A stretch of DNA of 54,558 nucleotides from UMGS1279 sp045577495. GTDB lineage: Bacteria > Bacillota > Clostridia > Oscillospirales > Acutalibacteraceae. The notes beneath the pieces were generated by a model. It made no database searches and was not told the DNA's origin. It was given only the letters and a program-made list of their open reading frames with translations. Position 1 is the stretch's first letter. Each line of letters opens with the position of its first letter. Made by a program: the position numbers and the translations under genes. Shown here piece by piece: positions 48,571 through 54,558 of this stretch. The stretch lies in assembly GCA_045577495.1 (NCBI GenBank), contig JAZNIK010000024.1, forward strand, positions 1 to 54,558, written 5' to 3'.

Positions 48571-49800
48571 CTAGGAAGCATCAGAAGATGTTTCTGTTGG
48601 GATTTCCTTACCCTCTACAACTGCATTGATTGCTGCCTTTGCGGCATCAACTGTGCTTTGGTTAGGAATCATAACAGAAAGCTTTTGATTAGGTGTTGTG
48701 TAGGTTGTGCGACTTGCACCTGTGCCATCAACCGAAACGGAATCAACCTTCCACTTTGGCATTTTGTTAAGCTGGAATTTAACAAGCTTTGAAATATCTT
48801 TATATTCCATATTGGTTTTTGTGTTTTCTGTTACAGCATCTAAAACACTCTGTAATTTCGATGGGTTAAGAATTGAGGGTGACATAGCCTTATTAACAAT
48901 GGCACTGATAATTTTTTGTTGGTGCTTACCGCGCTGACGGTCACCGCCTGAAAAGCTTTTTCTTTCTCTTGCAAAGGCTAAAGCAGCATCACCATCTAAA
49001 TGGTTTTCGCCTTTGACAAATGTATAGGTCTTTTTGGTATATGAATATCTACTTTTAAAACTATAATCCGAAACAACCGTCACACCACCTAAAGCGTTAA
49101 CGATATCGTAAACCGATTTGAAGTTAACCTTAACGCAGTAATTAAATTTAATATCAAAAACCGACTCCAAGGTGCTCATTGAACATTCAATACCACGGTT
49201 ACCCGCATGGGTAAGTTTATCCATTTTAGCGGAGTCACCGTAAAGAGGAACATAGTAATCGCGAGGGATAGAAACCAAAAGCATTTTTGCTGTTTTGGGA
49301 TTAACAACAATTACCATATTAACGTCGGATAGACCCTTATCTTTAATAGAACCTGAACCTCTGGTATCCATACCCGAAAGATAAACTATAAACGGCTTTT
49401 TGGTAACATCTGTTTTTACGGCTTGAATCTGCAATTCCTTGTCAGACACTTTAGATATAGAGCCATAAACAGTGCCAATCATAATTGAACCAAAAATAGA
49501 AACAAATAGGATAACAAAGCTTAAAATTAAAGATAAGGTTCTTGTGAAATTTGGTTTTTTCTTTATGCGCAACAACCAAACCTGAAAAGCAACAACAAGA
49601 ATTTCAAAAAGGGCTAAAACAATTATATATTTTAGTGGTAGCAGATGAAGTAATGCGATATAAACAGTTGCACCAACCATAACAGCAATTTGCAAAATAA
49701 AGGCAATATTAACTATCAGAGGGTAAGATTTTTTGAGCTTATAATGTGGGGATACTGATGAAATATCGTTGGTATTATCGTTAAAATGTTTTCCTTTCAT
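48571..49800 (-). CDS. LytR-CpsA-Psr (LCP) family glycopolymer transferase
   Basis: This 409-residue membrane enzyme attaches phosphate-linked glycopolymers (teichoic-acid-like or capsule) to peptidoglycan. Three N-terminal membrane helices (about 30-125) precede the extracellular LCP domain. That domain has PFIVYLSGMDTRGSGS, SDVNMVIVVNP, the catalytic arginine/aspartate regions SIPRDYYVPLYG and LDGDAALAFARERKSF, and GDRQRGKHQQKII. The C-terminal tail ends in Ser/Thr. The ATG at 49800 is chosen because GAGGTG (49805-49810) precedes it; an in-frame GTG at 49809 is part of that ribosome site. It follows the capD-like gene on the same strand after 15 nt, fitting a glycan-assembly pair. Confidence 0.92.
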   Translation of the reverse strand: MKGKHFNDNTNDISSVSPHYKLKKSYPLIVNIAFILQIAVMVGATVYIALLHLLPLKYIIVLALFEILVVAFQVWLLRIKKKPNFTRTLSLILSFVILFVSIFGSIMIGTVYGSISKVSDKELQIQAVKTDVTKKPFIVYLSGMDTRGSGSIKDKGLSDVNMVIVVNPKTAKMLLVSIPRDYYVPLYGDSAKMDKLTHAGNRGIECSMSTLESVFDIKFNYCVKVNFKSVYDIVNALGGVTVVSDYSFKSRYSYTKKTYTFVKGENHLDGDAALAFARERKSFSGGDRQRGKHQQKIISAIVNKAMSPSILNPSKLQSVLDAVTENTKTNMEYKDISKLVKFQLNKMPKWKVDSVSVDGTGASRTTYTTPNQKLSVMIPNQSTVDAAKAAINAVVEGKEIPTETSSDAS

Positions 49801-49815
49801 TTTTAACACCTCTTC

Positions 49816-51693
49816 TTAATGTGAAGGCTTATAGGTTGTAACAATTTCGGCTACAAGCTCTTTCATATTATTTGTTTCTTCTTTATAAGCTTTTTCTAAT
49901 CGCTCAAGCTGAGTTTTAAAAAGCTCGTCATCCATTTCAATGGGTTTGCCAATATGAATAAGCTTGTTTTCGGTTTCCTGCAAACCTTCTTCATCCATTA
50001 GCAGTTCTTCATAAAGTTTTTCACCCGGTCGTAAACCTGTATATTTTATCTGTATATCATAATCAGGCTCATATCCCGAAAGGCGAATAAGATTACGTGC
50101 CATATCGGCTATTTTTACAGGTTGTCCCATATCCAAAACATAGATTTCGCCGCCCTTGGCGTAATAACCTGCTTGTAATACTAACGAAACTGCCTCAGGG
50201 ATTGTCATAAAGAATCTTGTGATTTCGGGGTGTGTAACCGTTACCGGTCCACCCTCTTCTATTTGTTTTTCAAAAAGAGGAATAACGCTACCGTTACTGC
50301 CTAAAACATTACCAAAACGCACAGCAACAAATTCGGTGTTTTGGCTTTGGCGGTTCATCATTTGAACAACCATTTCGCAAAGGCGTTTAGATGCGCCCAT
50401 AATGTTGGTGGGGTTAACCGCCTTATCTGTAGAAATCAGCACGAATTTTTTAACGCCGTATTTAACCGCTGCCAACGCCATTTTATAGGTTCCAAATACA
50501 TTGTTTTTAACGGCTTCGTTTGGACTATCCTCCATTAACGGAACATGCTTGTGAGCGGCCGCATGGAAAACAATGTCGGGTTTGTACTTTCCTAAGACAT
50601 AGTCCAATCGGGCGGTGTTTCTAACAGAACCTATCAAAACCTGCAAATCCAAATGGGGATATTTGCGTTGCAATTCCATTTGAATATCATATGCGTTGTT
50701 CTCATATATATCAAAAATCAAAAGAGTTTTTGGGGCGCTCATTGCTATCTGACGGCAAAGTTCACTGCCTATTGAGCCGCCACCACCTGTTACCATAACA
50801 ACCTTGCCCGAGATATATCTGTAAATTTCATCCATATTTACAGAGATTGGATCTCTGCCCAAAAGGTCTTGGATTTGAACCTTTCTAAGCTTGTGGGGAG
50901 AGGAACCGTTTACCAACTGATAAACACCGGGAACTACTTCAACCTCACAGCCCGATTCACCGCAAATATCCAGTATGGCTTTTTTATCTTGACCATTAGA
51001 GCTTGGTATAGCAAAAATTATTTTATCGATAGCATATTTTTTAACGCAAGGAATAATACTCTTTCGAGTGCCGACTATGGGAATATTTTCTAATCGGCAA
51101 CCAACCTTTTGAGGATTATCGTCTATAAAACAGACGATTTTGCCGTTTAACTTGTCGCTCTCTGCAAACTCTCTTACAAGCATACGACCGGCATATCCCG
51201 CACCAATAACCATAATTCTATCACTTTTTGCAGAACTACCGGCATACCGATGCAAAAACGCTTTAACACTTATCATTATTCTACGCGCAAAACGTAAAAC
51301 CACGGTGCAAACAAAACTAAAGAACCAACCAAGCAGATAACAAGAACGCGGAAGCCCTACTTGAAAGGTAAATACTAACGCAACACCTACAACAGCAAGG
51401 ATACAGTAGGCAATTACTATCCTTAATAAATCCTCCTGCCCTGCAAAGCTTAAAATAGTGGTATACAGCTTTACAATGGCAAAAACGATAATTGAGATTA
51501 TAGCCCATTTCCAAATCACATTAGAATAGATATCTAAAAACTCAAAAAATCTTGTACCTGTTAACTTATCAAAAGACCTTAATTCAAACCTTAACCACAA
51601 CGCCGCAAAAAAAGAGCCTAAAATTGTGATAAAATCCATAACGACTAAGGCAATAATTATTCTAAAACGTTTTTTAAATAGAGAATTTTTCAT
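49816..51693 (-). CDS. Nucleotide-sugar 4,6-dehydratase, CapD/WbpM/PglF type
   Basis: This 625-residue membrane-bound enzyme is predicted to convert a UDP-N-acetyl-hexosamine to a 4-keto-6-deoxy intermediate for surface glycan synthesis. Four N-terminal helices (about 1-140) are followed by a first Rossmann-like domain (VIGAGYAGRMLVREF). The catalytic short-chain dehydrogenase domain (about 285-600) has VMVTGGGGSIGSELCRQ, AAAHKHVPLMEDSPNEA, and the Ser/Lys region of VLISTDKAVNPTN. In place of the Tyr-x3-Lys triad of most SDR enzymes it has the STDK motif, as in the CapD/PglF group. Start 51693 (MKNSLFKKRFR) has a GGGAG site just upstream; a longer start has none. Confidence 0.92.
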   Translation of the reverse strand: MKNSLFKKRFRIIIALVVMDFITILGSFFAALWLRFELRSFDKLTGTRFFEFLDIYSNVIWKWAIISIIVFAIVKLYTTILSFAGQEDLLRIVIAYCILAVVGVALVFTFQVGLPRSCYLLGWFFSFVCTVVLRFARRIMISVKAFLHRYAGSSAKSDRIMVIGAGYAGRMLVREFAESDKLNGKIVCFIDDNPQKVGCRLENIPIVGTRKSIIPCVKKYAIDKIIFAIPSSNGQDKKAILDICGESGCEVEVVPGVYQLVNGSSPHKLRKVQIQDLLGRDPISVNMDEIYRYISGKVVMVTGGGGSIGSELCRQIAMSAPKTLLIFDIYENNAYDIQMELQRKYPHLDLQVLIGSVRNTARLDYVLGKYKPDIVFHAAAHKHVPLMEDSPNEAVKNNVFGTYKMALAAVKYGVKKFVLISTDKAVNPTNIMGASKRLCEMVVQMMNRQSQNTEFVAVRFGNVLGSNGSVIPLFEKQIEEGGPVTVTHPEITRFFMTIPEAVSLVLQAGYYAKGGEIYVLDMGQPVKIADMARNLIRLSGYEPDYDIQIKYTGLRPGEKLYEELLMDEEGLQETENKLIHIGKPIEMDDELFKTQLERLEKAYKEETNNMKELVAEIVTTYKPSH

Positions 51694-51817
51694 CCATATA
51701 CTCCCATCTGTAAACAATAGAAATAACAATCAAATCGAATGCCTCATTGCATACCTAAACATTATAACATATATTTTTAAAAAATTCAACACGTTGTGAC
51801 AAAAATAAATTCAAATT

Positions 51818-51857
51818 AAAACCAAGCAAGTTTGCATAAATATGACTTACTTGGTTT
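51818..51857 (-). terminator. Possible terminator of the AraC-type gene
   Basis: The inverted repeat AAACCAAGTAAGT/ACTTGCTTGGTTT (one mismatch) has a loop of about 14 nt. On the minus strand it is followed by TTAATTTG, a weak T-tract. Confidence 0.5.
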
Positions 51858-51911
51858 AATTTGGAGATACACAAATATTTGTTTTTAAGGTATACTTTTT
51901 AATAAGCACTT

Positions 51912-52676
51912 CTAACCGTGTGGTGGTTTTTTTCTATCTTTTCTTAACTGCGCGGGGGTTGTACCATATCTTTTGCGAATAACATCTCTAAAGTGGCGCA
52001 TAGAACTAAATCCTACTTGAATGCAGACATCTTCAATCGAAATATCGGTAGAACCCAAAAGAATTTCGGCCTTAAGCGCCTGCTTTTCGTGCTTTTTTTC
52101 TATAGGGGTCATTCCTGTTACAAGTTTAAAGTTTGAATAAAAGCGTGATTCGCTCATAGAGCAGAGCTTGGCAAGTGTTGGTATATCATAAATATTGTTT
52201 TTATCCATATATTCCAAGGCTTTAAAAATTTGAAGCTCTTTATCGCTAGAAGCGCGTTCTTTTAGATGTTTTTTTGCTTCATCCAAAAAAAGATAAAAAT
52301 TACCCAATTGAGAGCATTCTAATGGCCACCGGTCAAAAACAAGTTTAGAGAACAGTGTATCAAGCTCGGGTGTTATTTTTAAAATTTGTATATCGTAATA
52401 AAAACGCTCAACCAAAGGAAAATGTCTAAAAGAAATTAAAAATTCGCGAATGTTTTGTGAGCCATAGAACTTAATTTCGGTAACAGTAGATTTAGGGAAA
52501 AAAGCCATTTCATTAGGATGAAGTATCAAAGTAGTATCTTTAAGAAAAATTTTGGCAAAGCCATCTGATATTTTTATAAATCTATAGCCGGTTTCAAGAT
52601 AAACCTTATCTAACTCCCTTAAATATGAGCATAACGTTACTGATTGATTAATATCAAAGCTTGGCAAGTAAAACAC
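51912..52676 (-). CDS. AraC-family transcriptional regulator
   Basis: This 254-residue regulator has an N-terminal cupin-like sensing domain (about 1-150) and a C-terminal AraC DNA-binding domain with two HTHs (about 160-245). The second is the family signature: SIEDVCIQVGFSSMRHFRDV, then IRKRYGTTPAQLRK. It probably responds to a sugar or surface-glycan signal. Its promoter is TTGACA-N17-TATTCT at 52716-52744. The gene is divergent from the large secreted repeat protein, with overlapping promoters, so that gene is a likely target; this is inference. Confidence 0.9.
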   Translation of the reverse strand: MFYLPSFDINQSVTLCSYLRELDKVYLETGYRFIKISDGFAKIFLKDTTLILHPNEMAFFPKSTVTEIKFYGSQNIREFLISFRHFPLVERFYYDIQILKITPELDTLFSKLVFDRWPLECSQLGNFYLFLDEAKKHLKERASSDKELQIFKALEYMDKNNIYDIPTLAKLCSMSESRFYSNFKLVTGMTPIEKKHEKQALKAEILLGSTDISIEDVCIQVGFSSMRHFRDVIRKRYGTTPAQLRKDRKKPPHG

Positions 52677-52715
52677 TCCCTTTTAAAAAATGAGAGAATA
52701 GAGCCCTTTTTTTAC

Positions 52716-52744
52716 AGAATAGCACATAGAAATTAATTTGTCAA
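52716..52744 (-). promoter_or_regulatory. Promoter of the AraC-type gene
   Basis: The minus strand has TTGACA (52739-52744), 17 nt and TATTCT (52716-52721). A possible plus-strand promoter for the repeat protein overlaps it (TTGTCA 52738-52743, 17 nt, TGTAAA 52761-52766). Confidence 0.75.
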
Positions 52745-52822
52745 TATGTTATTATAAGATTGTAAAATTGTATTCTTATATTTTGAAGAATCAATTATTA
52801 GCAAGTTTTTAGGAGGATTATT

Positions 52823-54558
52823 ATGAGAAAAGCTATTTCACTGTTGCTTTGCTTAGTTTTGGTTTTTAGTACAATAAGTTCGCTTTTTGTAATAACCAAA
52901 ACCACAGCTACAACAGGTGCACAGGGGCAAAATCTTTTAGCGGATTTGTCAGCATCAGATTTCACCCATTGTGATGGATGGGGTGCGCGCGTTGATGAGC
53001 AGATTTTGGTTGGTGGCACTAACCATAATGCAATCGGCCTTTCAACCGCTGCTTCACCTCAATTCTATTACTTTAAAAAGGCATTGACTGCCGGTAAGGA
53101 ATATGATTTTTCCTTTACCGCTCATTCCACAAATGTGGATAATATAACTCATATCCGCGTTTTTGATGAGCAGTATGCAAATTCAAAGGTTAATGGCACT
53201 ACCGATGGTCGTAATTATTTATTAAGTAAGGAACCATCAAGCACCAGCATATATAATACAGAAGCAACATATACATACTCCTTAACTCCTACAACAACTA
53301 CAAATTATGTTTTTGTTATTAGATTAAATATTACTAAAGATAGCGCTGGTTCTGATAAGGTATATCTTTATGATTTCAATCTTGCCGAAAAACTCAGTAC
53401 AAACTGTTCTGCGGTGGGAAATGGTACAGCAGATGTAGTAGTTAATGGTACAAATGCAACCTTTACCGCAACCGCAAACGAGGGAGAAGAATTCTTTGGT
53501 TGGTATAATGGCAATACCAAGGTTAGCGATGCTTTGGAGTACACAGCTACCATAACCGCTGATACCGCTCTTACCGCAAAATTTTCAACCTATGATTTAA
53601 TGAATGTTGATTTGTGGGGCATGAACCCTGGCAGAACCGATGTTTCTATAACAGAAACTGCAGATGATGAAATTAAATTAACAGGTACGTTGCGTTGGGC
53701 ATATCACTTTATATCTGCTGAGTTAAAGCCAAACACTTCCTATAGACTTGTTTTTGATGTTAAATCAACTATGCTGTATTATAAATATGCAGTATGGCCT
53801 GCAAAGTGTGGGGTTTCTACCCAAACAGGTGATTGTAATGCACTTCCAACGGGTTCAACATATACTACCGATGATGCTATTCTGATCAGCAGTGATAATA
53901 CACGCTTGGGAGTAACAGAGGCAAACACTTGGTATGAGGATATTTCCATTCCTTTTACTACAAACTCTACCGACACATCTTATGAACTGTTCCTAAGAAT
54001 GGATGGTCAAATTAGTGGCCAATCCTCGGATATACTTTATTATAAAAACGTAAGAGTTGAAGAGGTAGTAAATGTAAGCGCAAGTGCCGTAGGTAACGGT
54101 ACGGCAAGTGTTTCTAAAGAATCAAGTAAAGTGGGCGACATTGTTAAATTCACCGCTACTCCAAATGCAAATGAGGAGTTTTTGGGCTGGTATGATAATA
54201 CTAATACTAAGGTAGCCGACACATTAGAGTATCCTGTAACAGTAAACGGAAACATTAGTCTTACAGGTCGTTTTACCACCTATGATTTAATGAATGCTAA
54301 TTTATGGGATACCTCTAAAGCAAGACCTGCAATGACTATTGCAGCATCTACATTAGATAGTTACGATGTAATTTATATCAATGAGACCAACTATCATTAT
54401 CATTACATAAAAGCAAACTTAAAACCAAATACAAAATATAATTTTATTTTTGATGTAAAAACCAATCTACAGTTTGAATCCTATTCAATTTGGCCTGCTA
54501 AATGTGGTATATCTAGTAGAACTGATGGCATTTGGCATACTTTACCGGAAGGCTCTCC
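52823..54558 (+). CDS. Large secreted repeat protein with InlB-B-like repeats (partial, runs off the right edge)
   Basis: The visible 578 codons begin with a signal peptide (MRKAISLLLCLVLVFSTISS, to about residue 30). The protein alternates jelly-roll-like domains with divergent InlB-B-type repeats: SAVGNGTADVVVNGTNATFT then GEEFFGWYNG, and SAVGNGTASVSKESSKVGD then NEEFLGWYDN. A 690-bp unit (230 residues), marked by TYDLMN at DNA 53591 and 54281, has begun its second copy at the edge, so more repeats may follow. AGGAGG precedes the ATG at 52823. An adhesin or glycan-binding surface protein is likely. The C-terminal anchor is outside the window. Confidence 0.82.
   Translation, partial: MRKAISLLLCLVLVFSTISSLFVITKTTATTGAQGQNLLADLSASDFTHCDGWGARVDEQILVGGTNHNAIGLSTAASPQFYYFKKALTAGKEYDFSFTAHSTNVDNITHIRVFDEQYANSKVNGTTDGRNYLLSKEPSSTSIYNTEATYTYSLTPTTTTNYVFVIRLNITKDSAGSDKVYLYDFNLAEKLSTNCSAVGNGTADVVVNGTNATFTATANEGEEFFGWYNGNTKVSDALEYTATITADTALTAKFSTYDLMNVDLWGMNPGRTDVSITETADDEIKLTGTLRWAYHFISAELKPNTSYRLVFDVKSTMLYYKYAVWPAKCGVSTQTGDCNALPTGSTYTTDDAILISSDNTRLGVTEANTWYEDISIPFTTNSTDTSYELFLRMDGQISGQSSDILYYKNVRVEEVVNVSASAVGNGTASVSKESSKVGDIVKFTATPNANEEFLGWYDNTNTKVADTLEYPVTVNGNISLTGRFTTYDLMNANLWDTSKARPAMTIAASTLDSYDVIYINETNYHYHYIKANLKPNTKYNFIFDVKTNLQFESYSIWPAKCGISSRTDGIWHTLPEGS

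Noticed and set aside
53368..54279. Minus-strand ORFs (60-80 aa) inside the repeat protein
   Set aside because: They are shadows of the plus-strand coding frame without ribosome sites or recognisable domains.

Overview
The window reads as one stretch of an AT-rich, spore-forming, strictly anaerobic Clostridia chromosome, most likely of the Ruminococcaceae/Oscillospirales type. That placement is an inference from three gene sets. Sporulation genes are present (a partial spoIIID at the left edge, and the spoIIGA-sigE pair). Anaerobic oxygen-detoxification genes are present (a flavodiiron-flavin reductase-rubredoxin fusion plus a separate rubredoxin). There are also several carbohydrate-uptake and glycosidase genes. 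No phage, transposase or CRISPR array was seen.

Left part (1-16.5 kb). spoIIID carries a textbook sigma-E promoter. Next is a DAHP synthase gene whose leader encodes a 30-residue tyrosine-rich peptide followed by mutually exclusive antiterminator and terminator hairpins, so tyrosine-responsive attenuation is likely. A 13-kb co-directional locus follows: solute-binding protein, two permeases, NHL-TPR-Yip1 membrane protein, DUF5696 lipoprotein, two more permeases, second solute-binding protein. It holds two complete CUT1-type sugar importers without their own ATPase. A secreted FN3 protein ends this part.

Middle part (16.5-38.9 kb). This is mostly housekeeping: sigE and spoIIGA (with a Spo0A box at the expected promoter position), rlmD, an AGCS amino-acid symporter, an XRE regulator, tRNA-Thr, a U32/DUF3656 protein, glutamate dehydrogenase, purine nucleoside phosphorylase, serC-serA-vanY, and initiator tRNA-Met. 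Several accessory insertions interrupt it: a large inverted repeat of DnaA-box-like sequences upstream of gdhA; a two-gene HTH/SLOG cassette between 57-bp direct repeats; a duplicated 3' half of the initiator tRNA embedded in a hairpin-rich GC island; an array of CATCACT-linked small hairpins in front of a four-helix-bundle (S23/IVP-like) gene; and a dispersed inverted repeat that now encodes the C-terminus of a YgjV-like protein. An esterase, a GH78-like rhamnosidase and an AAA ATPase pair lie here too.

Right part (38.9-54.6 kb). This holds a FAD oxidoreductase, a DUF2752 protein, a zinc-ribbon/TM2 protein, the flavodiiron protein with rubredoxin, a ZIP metal transporter, a GH2 beta-mannosidase, a GH106-like glycosidase, an LCP-family glycopolymer transferase next to a CapD-like sugar-nucleotide dehydratase (cell-surface glycan assembly), an AraC regulator, and the divergent start of a large secreted repeat protein that runs off the window. 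The glycosidases lack signal peptides, which suggests that imported oligosaccharides are cut inside the cell. All coordinates and motifs were read by eye. Family names come from recognition of conserved motifs, not from a search.
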